A stretch of DNA of 64,000 nucleotides from Reticulitermes speratus (GCA_021186555.1 JAJKFL010000014.1:29776033-29840032), one strand, 5' to 3'; shown: positions 11,641 to 23,107, counted from the first letter of the stretch. Numbers and translations are program-made. Notes: generated by a model not told the origin, from the sequence alone.

Positions 11641-12050
11641 TCTGACCACTTTTACTTTAAAATAGAAGAATACAATTACTTGTTAGTACTACATTTCAGT
11701 CTTAGATGGCGGGCAGCCACTAAGCCACAACTTTCCTCGTTTCCACTTCTAGCGGTAGATATAAGAACTGCTGTGCAATATTATGGCAGGTATTCTGGCA
11801 GTGTATATATATATTTTTTTATTTTCTAATCTTTCTATTAAATTACAAAATAAATTTACAAAACAAAATTTTAATATGCAATCCAAAGATGTCACGCCAC
11901 ACAAACCCTCTTCTATGTTTAGGATTACAATTACATTTGAGAAACAAATTTGGATTTGCAACACGAAATTTTGTATCTGACAACTGACAACATTTCCTCT
12001 CCAAAAATATCTAAAATACTTTGGGGCCCTTTCTACTTATATTATTTTTA
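11641..12050. other. A+T-rich spacer
   Basis: No supported gene. Opposed 65- and 71-codon frames overlap each other and have only low-complexity content. Confidence 0.45.
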
Positions 12051-12052
12051 AT

Positions 12053-12120
12053 TTACCATGGCTCAACAGCCCTATATGGGCCCGGGCCTCCTCTTGCCTC
12101 CTCTTTTCGAGGTTACTAAG
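12053..12120 (-). mobile_element. SINE family A 3' fragment
   Basis: TTTACCATGGCTCAACAGCC then TCTTTTCGAGG matches the 3' end of family A copies at 33.4 and 39.3 kb (GGCTCGACAGCCCC, TTTTTCGAGG). The rest of the element is missing. Confidence 0.6.
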
Positions 12121-13430
12121 TCGTGCGCATTCGTGGCAGTTGGTGACTGGTCAACTGGCGCGCTACTTGTTCTATCGATCCTGATGTGCCCGCCAGATTA
12201 CATAATTGTATTACATAAGGTAAAAAATTGAATTTCGCGCAAAAGAATGAGAATGTAAATTCATGTTAAAATATGTAATATATTGTGGTTTAAATACCAG
12301 TAAATTATGAATTAATGACTTTAAATTACACTAAAGTATGCAATAAATCATGGTAACTTTAAAATAAAATTATATAAGATGGGGAAAACTGAGAAATCCC
12401 GCGTGTATTTATCCATCTTTCTGTCTGCTCCTGAATAAAGAAAATTAGTCACACGTGCTACGTGAGAAGCTGCTTTCTGCACAGCTGCACTGGCAATCGA
12501 GCAGATATTGCTGTCCTTACACACGTGTGTGCATATGATGTGAATTTTCGGACCTCAGCATACATATTTACTACCGTGCTGGAAAAGAATATGTTACACG
12601 CCATGCAACTGGAGCGGAGGTCAGCAGTAACATGTGTAATAGACATTCTGCAGCCTTATTTTAAGAGAACGAATATATATATATACTTATCCATAATGTT
12701 TGCAGTTTTTCTTGTAGGCTTCATGAGGCAGTAGATTCTGTCCGCCTATCCTGATGCTTTCGTTCCAAAATTAATAAATGAATTTTTATGAAATTCGGAA
12801 GGACGCATACAGTAAAAGTTCTTAAGCAAATCTACATAATTTTTTATATCGTTTAACCGAAGTTCGAATAAAATCCTATAATTTTTCTCAAATTGGTTTA
12901 GGATAAAAGTAGTGATTTGTGACGCAAAAGTTTATCCTCTCTATGGTCGTTAGTCTCCTCGGACTCTTTTTGGAGTGCTTAACCCCGCAGTGAAGGCAAA
13001 AATATCTTTCGAAATATCGGAAAGTATTTATCATCCTACATGCTGTAATATTCAAAAATACTTGTATATATTCGATGACGTTCATTTAAACCATTTTCCA
13101 TATGATCTGTATTTAACAAAATAATACAAGACTTTTTGCGTCCAGTTACGTAACTAGCGAAATATCACGATAAGCTGTGCAGCAGAACGTTTATACCTTG
13201 AATAAATCATCATGAATGCAGACAAAACAGGTCTATGTGCAACTGCATCTGCTTAACATGCCTATTTCGCCCCAGTATACCTTTCTAATTTCTTATAATC
13301 TCTGTGAAATTGGTCACGAGTCCATGGTTTCATTACCCATTGAACCGAATTAGTTTTACAGTACAGTGAAATATTTCACTTGTGAGTCCGTTACGGAACT
13401 GAACAGCAGAAAGTAAGGTTTGATGTTCTC
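12121..13430. other. Stretch without supported gene
   Basis: Overlapping 62- and 90-codon frames on opposite strands (12458-12734) have no recognisable domain. A short stretch, TCGTGGCAGTTGGTGACTGG at about 12132-12151, resembles TCGTGGCAGTTAGTGAGAG at about 60470, so a small dispersed repeat is possible. Confidence 0.4.
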
Positions 13431-13550
13431 AGAGAGGCGTCACTGAAGATTCACTTCTCTTAGAATGTTACACCGTGTCGATTAGTAAATGGCTACCCAC
13501 GTTTCAGTTATTCGTAATCCACGATTTCAGGCTTCCGGCGCTGAGTAAAT
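13430..13550 (-). mobile_element. Decayed Penelope-type terminal fragment
   Basis: TAGAATGTTACACCGTGTCG (complement of a CACGGTGTAACATTC tail) is followed by TAAATGGCTACCCACGTTTC. This is the same order as the better copy directly downstream, tail then the GTAAC..GAAAC side of a hammerhead-like core, read on the minus strand. Confidence 0.45.
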
Positions 13551-13775
13551 TAGATCTTCACTCTTCTGGAATGTTGCACAGCGTTGATTGTTCTTTAGTT
13601 ACCGACGTTTCACTTTAGTTACCGACGTTTCAGAACAACATATCGGTCCCATCCTCAAGGGTCAAGCGGTTTGGGACTGCTTGACCCTTGAGGATGGGAC
13701 TGATAGGTTGTCCTGAAACGTCGGTAACTAAATACCAATCTACGCTGCCTAACGTTTCAGAAGAACAAAGATCTT
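13551..13775. mobile_element. Foldback element with hammerhead-like motif, lineage B
   Basis: The inverted arms run from AGATCTTC at 13551 to AAGATCTT at 13775. They meet near GGGTCAAGC (13659-13667), ggtttgggact and GCTTGACCC (13679-13687). In the right arm the plus strand reads CTTGAGGA (13687-13694), a stem II, GAAAC (13715-13719), and GTCGGTAAC. That is a hammerhead order with the first core base changed (C to T). Downstream sits a CGCTGCCTAACGTTTCAGAA tail that pairs with the left arm. The left arm also carries a tandem repeat of GTTACCGACGTTTCA. No protein is encoded. Confidence 0.6.
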
Positions 13776-13905
13776 ATTCGTAATCCCTCCACCTTCGGGT
13801 TCACCTTCAGGGCCACGCACTGCAAGAAGTTCGGCTGATTGACCCTGAAGACGAAGGCAGCACTAGCTCACCAGACGACACGGCGTAATATCCCAGAACA
13901 CTTAC
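13776..13905 (+). mobile_element. Adjacent Penelope-type tail fragment
   Basis: CACCTTCAGGGCC resembles a reverse hammerhead-like flank. Further right, GACGACACGGCGTAATATCC then CAGAACAC matches the tail consensus CACGGTGTAATATCCCAGAA seen at 20345 and elsewhere. Confidence 0.4.
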
Positions 13906-15510
13906 ATCTTCAGCAAAGAAGTCAGTTAACATAACAAAACTTATTTCCTCATATAGTATATACGCAGTTCACAAAGTGGGCCTTGGACACGCTCTGCATG
14001 GCGGTCTTCATTCTGTGCTGTCACTGCTTCGTGAAATTCATCAGTTTCCCAAAGTCACAGCGTCGTCTTCAGTCAAGTATTTAGGCAACCCTGCGTGGGT
14101 CGTCTTGTGACAAAGTTTCCATTTACCTCTACCCCCCCCCCCCCCCGCAAGTGATTCCCCTGTGTCTACGCCCACTCTTCCCCTACCAACGTATCTTCCC
14201 ACACCCGAGTTCTCTCAGTTCCTGTCTCTTATCCTTGGTCTCCCCATTGGCCATTTATTCCACGTTTTCAATTTTTTTTAACACTCTCAAAGGATTCCTA
14301 TTTTTATTCACATGTAACTGACGTATAACTCACCTCATACTTCATTTCACAAACTTTGCTTGTGAAGTTCCTATTTTCAGGCCGTTCCAATATTACGCTT
14401 TCAGATTCTATACGTTTATCTTCGTATAACCTACTTATAACCCTGTCAGTCCTTACGTAGGATTCTGTTCCGTATGATAAAGCGGCTAAAACAGGAGAGT
14501 AATAATTTTGTATTACATAGTTCTAAGCTTTTATGAGATTTGCTTTTCCGAATTATATTTTTAACCGCGTGGGAGAATTTTCCGGATCTGCTTATTTTGC
14601 AAGCTTCTCTTGGATTTATATTAAACTTTATTAGTCAAATAAGTAAAGCTTCCAACGTTATTTAAAGCGCTGTTGTGATGTTTTATTGCTTGCGTGAAGA
14701 CTTCTTAGGTCGTCAGAGAATTCTCATGACTACACTTTTATCCGAAAAGTTTTTTTTTTTAATTTGACTCTTCTAAAATTTAATGCACATATTGAATTAT
14801 ACTATAGAGTAGACCGATTTGTATTTATTTTCCCATAGCGGGACAAAATTTTCAAATGTTGAATTTTTCTGTTTGTGTCTTTTTTTACTGACATTACCGT
14901 TTCGTCCATTAAAGCGTGTGTTGGGAATGTTACAGTAACTGATAAAAATATTATATAATCTTTTTATCTCTAGATAGTTCTTATTTTTTCCGCCATAAAC
15001 TGTTGCTCGTGTTTGCGTTAAATAACAACTTCGAAAATAACTTGAGTAAATTACGTGCGACAAGAAAAGCAGCCTCTGTTACCATTTCGGAAGAGAGAAA
15101 TACTTGCTGCATTGCTCTCACTTCCGTCCAGTCGTGACAAGTCAATTTAATTTTTTGAAGGAGAGGGGAAAAACGTAAGTTACATCAAACCCGGCTATCT
15201 ACTTTAAAATTATTTACGCCAAATTACATTCCCTTTATCTCTGTTTCTATAAGACTAGTCAGGAACGGATGAGTAATAAGTTTAACTTTCTTCAAACATT
15301 GTACATAATTTTATAGAAGTAATTACAATTTACCGAACGCTGTTCTGGTAACTAGTGATAGTAATATTAGTATCCCTTAGTTCAGGCCTATTAACTTCAC
15401 GTACATTGTTCCATCGTGCTGTAATCTCCGCATTGTTACAATAAAAAATATTTGTCAGTAGTACCACCACAACAACCACCACTTTCTCTCTTACACATTT
15501 TAAGAAAAGT
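13906..15510. other. Stretch without supported gene
   Basis: It contains a 15-base C run at 14132-14146 and a T run at 14750-14760. An 88-codon minus-strand frame (14797-15063) is K/N-rich, fits A+T-rich chance, and has no motif. Confidence 0.45.
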
Positions 15511-15585
15511 ATTCGAACCCGCGACCTTCCGGTTTGTAGCTCAGTGCCTCAACCAACTGCGCCCCCGCGTGCCCCACTCACATAG
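15511..15585 (-). mobile_element. Solo tRNA-like SINE head
   Basis: On the minus strand it reads GGCGCAGTTGGTTGAGGCAC (A-box side), then AAACCGGAAGGTCGCGGGTT (B-box GGTTCGA). The same head occurs at 22485-22545 attached to a family B body. It has no tRNA acceptor-stem pairing, so I treat it as SINE-derived and not as a tRNA gene. Confidence 0.55.
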
Positions 15586-15939
15586 GAAAGATCATTTTCA
15601 AACAATTATTTCTGCCTTCCTTATAAAAACACTTTGTACAAAGCACTAACCGTGAGAGAAACTTGCAATTTTATTTGTTCTGTTTTTATGCTACAATCTT
15701 TCAGTGAGACCAATCCATGGTGTGCGGACCTCGCTGCGTTTTCGTGCGATTCCATAACAAAGGTACCAATGTTTTTTAGAATAATTCAGTATTTGGACTT
15801 TGTCTGTCATCCGATGTTTAAAATTAAAACACAAAATTCTGGAGATAGAATGGGTTCCTTCATGATAAGAAAGAATAAATGTGACACGTACTTAGATGAT
15901 TCCGATAGGAAAATCTACACTCCAATTTTGAGCACAGAC

Positions 15940-16020
15940 AGTTAGATTAAGCATTTTTCTGAGGATGGGAACCGACCTTGTAACCGAAATATTGTCTTTA
16001 ATTTTTATTTCAAACACATA
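15940..16020 (+). mobile_element. Hammerhead-like core, isolated
   Basis: CTGAGGA (15959-15965), a spacer able to form a weak stem II (GG..CC at its ends), GAAA (15986-15989), then ATTGTC ending at 15996. The order CTGANGA - stem - GAAA - NUH is right, but stem I is not convincing. It could be a decayed member of the Penelope-type family. Chance is also possible. Confidence 0.35.
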
Positions 16021-16631
16021 GCCGAAAATTCCAAATATGATAACCGACACCGATGTAATTGTAGTACCAAGGTTTGCTTATAAATTTAAAATTTTCGAAG
16101 AAAATAAATTGTCCATTTGATTTTGAGTTATTTTCTTCGTAAGGTGAATTTAAAATAAACGGAAATGATAATTGCTTGATCTTGACATATTTCTGTGCAT
16201 CATATCCGCCCGGATAAAAATTTTCAACGTTAACTTAAACATTTCTAACACAATGTATGCAATATTAATAACTTCTATGAGTATGATTCTTTCAAAGCCT
16301 TTAAATAAATTTATATTTATGATTGGTAAATTCCTAACTGGAATTGTTCTCTACTTATTTTAAAGAAAAATTGAATACAGATTTCTTGTGGATATCATGT
16401 CGTAACTTTACATAAAACCTGATAGGAAGACATCCCTATATTTTGTATGTTTTATCTCACAGCAATAAGGGATTTTAGACTATGAGTTGCAATACGTCCA
16501 TCATATCAGAAGTCCGCACCGGCCATAATGGTAAGGTTCTTGGGAGAAACGTGTGTAAGAGTATGTAGCGACGTATAAGTTAGTGGTAAAAGATGTCGGG
16601 TTGTATCACATGGAGCGAAACCACACTCCTA

Positions 16632-16668
<37 letters not shown>

Positions 16669-16820
16669 TATTTTTCTCGTGGTGTGTTGAGTCTGTGTTT
16701 CTGTGGAACTACAGCCTCTAAGTGATAGTTTGACATTCCATTTACTTAGACAGAATGCTAAAGAAGTTAGGAACTGTAGAATATGACAATTCACATAGGG
16801 GTGACTGTAAGGATTTCTGT
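16021..16820. repeat. A+T-rich block with ATT microsatellite
   Basis: A clean ATT repeat lies at 16632-16668. No gene is supported elsewhere in the block. Confidence 0.7.
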
Positions 16821-16825
16821 CTTTA

Positions 16826-16900
16826 GCGATGTTACGCTTTGTAGCCTCGTAGATGGATACTGACGTTTCAGAGAACCTTGCTACCTACATCTTTACGATA
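16826..16900 (-). mobile_element. Decayed Penelope-type fragment
   Basis: GATGTTACGCTTTGTAG (a tail in reverse) is followed by GGATACTGACGTTTCAGAG and ACATCTTTACG. Read on minus this is AAAGATG - stem - GAAACGTCAGTATCC, the order of a lineage B hammerhead-like core with CTGA lost. Confidence 0.45.
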
Positions 16901-16959
16901 GTTTTTGCTACATTTAAAGTAATTAGGCTCTATTTCCCTTCAAAAAACAGACGAAAAAT

Positions 16960-17105
16960 GTGGAATTGGGACAGGTTTTCACCGAGCACAGCGGCTTTTA
17001 TCCTCTCAGTATAATTCCACCAATACTCCATAATTATTCATTCATCTGTCACCAACACTGTGTAACATTAGCAGCTGACAGCATCGTTAAATAACACGCT
17101 TAAAA
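16960..17105 (+). mobile_element. SINE family C fragment
   Basis: GGACAGGTTTTCACCGAGCA at the left and GACAGCATCGTTAAATAACA at the right are the reverse complements of blocks in the 23-kb copy (TTATTTAACGACACTGTCA). The head is missing. Confidence 0.5.
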
Positions 17106-17695
17106 CAGGAGAACAAAATAAAGAATATTTCAATTTTTATGGTCCATTACGAATTTTACTGAATTCTAGATATTTTGTTTAAGAAAGGTTTCTTTACAGA
17201 AAGTATAAATACACCGTATAGCACTGGAAAAGAAAGTACACCTCCCAGCGCCATGTTCTTATATGTAATGAAAGTCCTCCGCTTGCGCAACAAATGACTT
17301 GACGCTGGCAACTTCTGGTTGATTGGTGATCCATGTGCTGTCTCATCCACAAGAACTATTTCTTTCTACCACTACAGTTCCAGTGAAGAGCGACGCAAGT
17401 ACATGAAGCAGTGTAGCCGCTCGAACTCATCTTCAGATATCCGCACTTCATCCACAGTGACTATAGAGTTAGCTGACGTGGTACGTAGGTTATAGTGCTG
17501 GCCACTTAATTGGACGCTTCCCACAACTACAGTTTATGTAGGCTGTCTCTTTTATCCTATCCCTGAGCATGGCACTTTTTACTAGATATCCCGGTGGATG
17601 CAGGCTTTCTATGCGATAAAGCTGTCGCATTCACGGGCATGATAAAGAAGACATCTCTCATATAAACTTTATTTTTTACATCAAAATTAAACAAG
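17106..17695. other. Spacer without supported gene
   Basis: Two short minus-strand frames of 64 and 74 codons, without motifs. Confidence 0.4.
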
Positions 17696-17699
17696 GTTA

Positions 17700-17815
17700 T
17701 AAAGCCTCCTATACAATGGGTACCGGGTCTCCTTTCCGGGGATAAAGCGGCCGGGGCGTGGAGTTCACCACCCACCCCCATCTAGTGCCGAGGTTAAAGG
17801 AAGAGTAGAGCTATA
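17700..17815 (+). mobile_element. SINE family B, 5'-truncated
   Basis: It starts within CAATGGGTACCGGGTCTCC and continues GATAAAGCGGCCGGGGCGTG to CCGAGGTTAAAGGAAGAGTA. This matches the 3' half of the copy at 831-1056. It abuts a family A SINE in the opposite orientation. Confidence 0.7.
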
Positions 17816-17861
17816 CCTCTACTCCCCTTCTGGGCCTTCATGGCCTGTTCTAGGGAGAACT

Positions 17862-18117
17862 TTACCTTTACCACGGAGCAACAGCTCCTAGTGGGCCAGG
17901 ACCTTCTCATTAACGACGCTTTACGATCACACTCAGAGACACCACATTCAGTAGGACTCCTCTGGAAGAGTGATCTGCCCGCCGCAGAGAACTCTACCTG
18001 ACAATACACCACAGTCACAAGAGACAGATATCCATGTCCCCGGCGGGTTTGGAACCCACAATCCCAGCAAGCGAGCGGCCGTGGACCCACGCCTTAGACC
18101 GCGCGGCTACTGGGATC
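17862..18117 (-). mobile_element. SINE family A copy (tRNA-derived)
   Basis: On minus the head (about 18117 down to 18040) has GCGCGGTCTAAGGCGTGG and a B box, GGGTTCCAAACCC. The body follows with the complement of AGAGACAGATATCCATGTCC, then GGAGCAACAGCTCC and a short T-rich end on plus, equal to an A-rich tail. Several CpG sites have decayed. The 98-codon minus frame is a shadow of the SINE. Confidence 0.8.
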
Positions 18118-18490
18118 AGCAGTAAAAGTATACAGTAGCCGTAATTGTGGCCGCGGGATTTGTTTCATTAGGTTGTAATTGAATAAACTCCATAAATAAA
18201 GGCATAATGGAGACGTAGGGGCTACATTACGTCTGCCGACATTTTTTCTGCTCGTTACCGGACTTATTTAGGTCTAGTGTTTAATTCATCAATTAATTCA
18301 ATTAATTAATGTTTTTTTTGTGGTGAAGGACTCGGCAGCGGAAACTACGGACGCACCGCAGCCTTGAGGCTCATTGTGCAACCCTGTGATGAAGATGATT
18401 TGTTTTCGTTGTTCCTTATAATGGAACTAACTGGAATGCGACTAACCGCCTGAGCAATGGCACGGCCTAATGTATTATTTAGTCATTGAT
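18118..18490. other. Spacer without supported gene
   Basis: It holds a TTAATTCAATTAATTAATG near-palindrome at about 18293-18311. Nothing else is supported. Confidence 0.4.
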
Positions 18491-18690
18491 GGTCTTAGTA
18501 CCTCAGACTGTATAGCTTCACCGTCTGGTGAATGGTGAAAGACGAGCTGGAAAGGATGTTGAAGGAATCGACGGTGGCCCAGTGTGAGGTGCTTGCAACT
18601 ACGATTGCCTGGAGGGACTGAATAAAATCACGAAACCCCTCAGTTTTGTCTCGGGGCCGAGGTTTGAACCTGGGACCTCCATAATACAAA
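18491..18690 (-). mobile_element. Possible tRNA-derived SINE
   Basis: On minus the sequence begins GGAGGTCCCAGGTTCAAACC (B-box-like) and continues into a body with GTCCCTCCAGGCAATCG. Only one copy is visible in the window, so the family cannot be tested here. Confidence 0.35.
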
Positions 18691-20320
18691 CGAGAAATAA
18701 TGGATTTCGATAAAAGTTGTTATTGATCGTCTATGTCAAATGTAGAGCAATTATAAATGTGATTCCTGTCTGTCAGATACACGCTGAACTGAATTCAGTC
18801 AAAAGTGTATTTGTCCTTTTTCTTTGCCAAACATCACAGCATAAAAGTATATGGGCGAGTGCAGACATAGATCCTCATATTTTTGGCACCGGTACTAGAG
18901 TGAGAAGAGAAGTCAGGTTAAAGCTCAGACCGCATTATCCCTGGTGAAATAGCCTCCAGTAACCATCATGCCAACATAACGGCAACAATGGCATTTATTT
19001 TTGCAGGTTAGTCATGTCAGTCCTTCCTTCCCTGTATCTGCATTTAACAATAAGAAAACAGAAAAACGAACTCTCTTGAAACTAAAAATTAAAAATTTTA
19101 GTACACTCTCGAGGCATTCAGTTTTGGTAAGAACTGAACAATAGTAGTTGTCATTTTCATGACGACCTACAAGTCTGCATCGATTTTAGTTGGGTAAATA
19201 TTTGTCGTTTCGCGAAATATTTCGAACAAGGGTCGTAGAGAAAGCTGAAAGTTAAACCTGTTTTATATATTCATTCCCCCCCCCCCCCGTAAGCCGTTTT
19301 AGATAGAACAAAACAAAACGCAACAAAGTGCCAGAATTTTGTGGCTGGGAACATTTCCTGAACTGTTCAGTTTTGTAGGTCATGAATAAAGTAGCTACGG
19401 ATTTAAATAGTAGCCCTTTTGATTATTCAGTTAAATTTGTTTCAAAATGTAACCATTTTTGATAACAATTTTCAGTATTTTCAAGATTATTTAAGACATT
19501 ACGTAAGTAACAGGCTCGGCAATATCCGTATGCCCTCAAGACATATTGTCTCCCTAACACACTTCTTCATACTGTCCCCGCATACAATTTCCTGGCTGCT
19601 AAGTGGAAGATATTACAAAAAAAAAATCCCCATCAAAATCTTATAGTCTTCCCAAAATATCTGAATATTTTACATTTTACCGAACTTTTGTTGAAACACT
19701 CGTATTAAAAAATTATAACCACGTTCAGTTACATGAAGATTAGGGAATGTGTGTCTAGGCAGCCACTAATGATGCCACGGTCTTTATAACATAAACTAGC
19801 TGCCTTGGACCTCTTTGAACTGCTCCTCCACAGTTCGCAAGGCTTTAACACTTCTTCCTTTTCTTCGCGTAGCAACAACCCTTTTTGGGATGATATGATA
19901 CACAAGCCGTTTCTGTTTATGATGGTATTCTGAGTTCGTACAACGTGCAGTGTGATGTAATTGCTTCAGCGTTTCAGAGGAAGTTACTGCCTCCGATTTT
20001 AGGACGACCCAGGTGTATGCTAAGGCTGATTTACCAAATTCTTTAAAAAGCTTAAGGAATATTAAAATTTTGTTGGCAGTTTCTTAACATTCGTAGGATA
20101 TCTTGGTATTTAAGGAAAGGTTTTTCATGAACAAAAAATATCCCACAAACATTAAAATAGTCCTTCTCTAAAGATCTTGTATTTGTACACCGTCTCGTAT
20201 AAAGCACGGAGTTCCTTGCTGTAATAACATACATTCTTATGTACAAATAATGGTTTTTAATCGCTTTGTCTTAAAACATTTGTAATATTCTTATATTTCG
20301 GCCTTCTGTGTTATGAACCA
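18691..20320. other. A+T-rich stretch without supported gene
   Basis: A 13-base C run lies at 19276-19288 and an A run at 19616-19626. Open frames stay below 77 codons. Confidence 0.45.
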
Positions 20321-20329
20321 TTCAGTCTG

Positions 20330-20380
20330 GTAACCAACTCTCAGAGAAGCCGGTGTAATATCCCAGAAGACCACAATGTG
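20330..20380 (+). mobile_element. Penelope-type tail fragment
   Basis: GAAGCCGGTGTAATATCCCA followed by GAAGACC matches the tail of lineage B. No inverted arm is visible next to it. Confidence 0.4.
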
Positions 20381-21077
20381 AATTTCCATCGTTGTAAGAA
20401 CCTAAACTTTGATACATGTAATTTACATTTTTCCGTAAAATTTAAAGACCGCGTTTCACAGCCACACAAAATAACGTCAAAGTTATGATTCAGATCTAAA
20501 AACATTTAAAGTCTTTAAAAGAGAAGATAGAGAAGCACGTCTCAAATTCCTACTTGCTGCATCTTGTAACAGTTTCTGTTCACTGTGTGACATATTCTAG
20601 TGTTGTTAGACCGAAAGCCGGTTGGCTATAAAACAGTAATTTTGGTCTCACACTAATACTGGCCCTTCTCTCAGAGAGCTCAAAATTTTAATGAGTATTA
20701 AAATTAATTTGGTAGAAGCCGCTTGGGGTAAAATGTACAATGAAAAGGCAAACAAAATCACTGGACCTTGCACATTCTAAGCTCATGCTACAGAGCGTCT
20801 CAATTAAGCCCGAGATTAAGTTGAGACTAGGGAAGCCGTCATAATGCGACTGCGTGTTCAGAGCCGGGGCAGCCTGAGGTTTAATTTCACGATCGTGTAG
20901 ATATGTTGAATTGTTTATTTCTCACAAAACATCCCTCAAAATAATTTATTTACATAATGTGAGAATTAGTCACGCATTTCTCTATAAAGTGAACACCCTA
21001 CAACCGGGTTTGTGTATATACAGTATGCAAAACGTGAACTTCACATGTCATTAAGGCACAGAGGGGAGCAGGTGTAC

Positions 21078-21212
21078 AGTTCTATTCTTTCTTTAACCTC
21101 GGCTGTAGATGAGGGTGGGTGGTCAACGCCACGCCCCGGCCGCCTTACCCCCGATACCCATTGTACAGGAGGCTGGGTGAGCCGCAGGCCAGTCTGGACG
21201 GGTGCAGAAATA
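21078..21212 (-). mobile_element. SINE family B copy, 3' half
   Basis: On plus it reads TCTTTAACCTCGGCTGTAGA, CACGCCCCGGCCGCCTTACC and GATACCCATTGTACAGGAGG, all reverse complements of the family B body. The 70-codon plus frame here is a shadow. Confidence 0.7.
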
Positions 21213-21289
21213 TACAGTACGTAGGCAAATTGTTTGCTGAGAATTGAGACAGTAAAAGCGACACAAAAGAAATGTTAGTTTATATCTTC

Positions 21290-21365
21290 TGTGATGCTAG
21301 GCCGTGTCTACTGGTAAATAGTTACTGACGTTTCGAAGTATCGTAGTTCCTCCATCTTCAGGTAA
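21290..21365 (-). mobile_element. Hammerhead-like core with reverse tail
   Basis: The minus strand from 21362 to 21321 reads CCTGAAGATGG, a stem II with GGAG and CTTC ends, then CGAAACGTCAGTAAC. All core positions of a hammerhead (CTGANGA, GAAA, GTA) are present, with one unpaired base between CTGAAGA and stem II. The left flank, GGCCGTGTCTACTGG, is a decayed tail. No paired arm is visible, so it may be a solo terminal repeat. Confidence 0.5.
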
Positions 21366-22290
21366 AATACTCCAAGTGCCTGTTCTTGGACTCTTGACAA
21401 TATGGCCCTTTTAAATGTTGGTAACTTACCAGTCCACACTTTGTCACAACCCAGAAGGTTTGAATCTTCAAATTATTTCCTGTCCAACGCCTGCCTGTTA
21501 TCAGCACTTTTAAGTACAATTTATTAATTTTCTAGAAGACAATTCTGCACCCTGCCAATGGGCTCTGCTGCCAATGCTGCATTCAATATTCTGGATATTA
21601 CCACGCTTCGCAAACTGTTGCAGCTTCTGGTATATCGACACTGGACCCTTCGACTAGGTTTCCACTGCCTGTCTTAAGTTCCAGTTCCAGCTGTCAGCTG
21701 TTTCTTCCTGGTGCCTGCATTACTCCTGCAATGTCTGACTCGCGTAACTGATAACACTTTTTCTTGATGTTTCCTGGTTTCGTTTTCTAATTTTTCCTTT
21801 CTTTACGTCTGTTAAGCGCCACCCATCTGACTGACACTATGTCATGACGCGCTTCGCTTGTTTTCTAGGACGCCACACTGCCTTCGTTGGCCACGCGTTC
21901 CATCTGGTTCAGTACCCCTCATCGAACACTGGCTCCTTCGAAACAAACGCCGGCCACAATCAGTTACGAAGCTAGAGAGAAGTGGAAACGTTATGTCAAG
22001 TCATGCCTAAGACTTGTCAATCCTTTCATTTCTAATGCACTATGGTAAGTGAATAAATAATAATAAACAAGTAGATAAATTGTTTCAACAGAATGATCAC
22101 ACAACACTTAGACATAATCGCTTTGCTTTTCAAATCATCTAATAAAACGTTTCACAAGTTTCCCGCCAGTATAAAATATTTTCACTTGTGCCCAAGATTC
22201 TTTAACAACGCTTCTATGCATAGCTGAGCTAATTTCAGACACAAGTTTAAAGCTAAGCTACCTCTATACAGGCCTGAACAGGCCCCTAGA
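21366..22290. other. Stretch without supported gene
   Basis: Slightly more G+C-rich than its surroundings. I see no frame, repeat or motif worth naming. Confidence 0.4.
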
Positions 22291-22329
22291 GCTCCAGAAG
22301 GTTGAGGCTTCCAGGATTTCTAGAAAATC

Positions 22330-22545
22330 GGTACATGAAGGCGGCAAAATTGTAAGCCCTACGCACCGACCGCCTTTACCCCCAGGAGATATTCCTTGGT
22401 ACTCATTTCTGTTAGAGGCTGAGTCAACCCCAGGGCCATAGTGGGGCCGGAAGGATTGTCAATGAAAAATCCCAATGACCCCACCTCGAATCGAACCCGC
22501 GACCTTCCGGTTTGTAGCGAAATGCCTCAACCAACTGCGCCACCA
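22330..22545 (-). mobile_element. SINE family B with intact tRNA-like head
   Basis: The right end on minus is a tRNA-like head, GGCGCAGTTGGTTGAGGCAT, then AAACCGGAAGGTCGCGGGTT with B-box GGTTCGATTC. The body on plus has ACCGCCTTTACCCCCAGG. This copy links the solo head at 15.5 kb to the family B body. Confidence 0.7.
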
Positions 22546-23105
22546 AGTTCATCGATGCTCATTCTTTGGTTGTCCCTATAGACTGACAGACTGAACCTGA
22601 ACCTGAACTACAGTCGATGTTCGTCCACAACGCACGTCCACCAACATTACCGACCTGTTTTGCATTGTTCCTTCCATTTGTAAATATAGAGTTATAAGGA
22701 CGCTGCACGGTCGGACGTTCGATCATGATTTCCATTGTTATTCGCACTCTCCATCCACATATTGTCACTACTCCGCAGACAATAAAAGCCAATTAGTTGC
22801 AAACGGGTGAAAGTTATGTTCAAAATAAATTTTAATGAGGCCAACTTCCCTTTTAAGGTAAATTAAAATTGCCTTTGTGACTTTCCTTCGTACTGCAAAT
22901 ATTCCTGTAACTGGTAGGCAAGTTGCAGCAAGAATAGTTATATTTGTGCTAAAATACGACAGAATTTTAAACGTTAAAACCGCATAAAATAGAGTTTTGT
23001 TATATAAAGTGATAAAAGTATGTCATCACTAAATTTATGTAGGCACTGCGAGCGACAGTTTCGTTTTAAATTTACTTAGTAGGGACTGGAAGTGAGAAAG
23101 AGAGG
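22546..23105. other. Stretch without supported gene
   Basis: A 77-codon minus frame (22559-22792) has no motif. The remainder is A+T-rich. Confidence 0.4.
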
Positions 23106-23107
23106 AA

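Noticed and set aside
15511-15585. Real tRNA gene
   Set aside because: A- and B-box-like motifs are present but no acceptor-stem pairing closes them; the same head is attached to a SINE body at 22.5 kb.
15634-15945. 103-codon plus-strand frame
   Set aside because: No recognisable domain, no splice context, and the length is within chance for this window; left uncalled.
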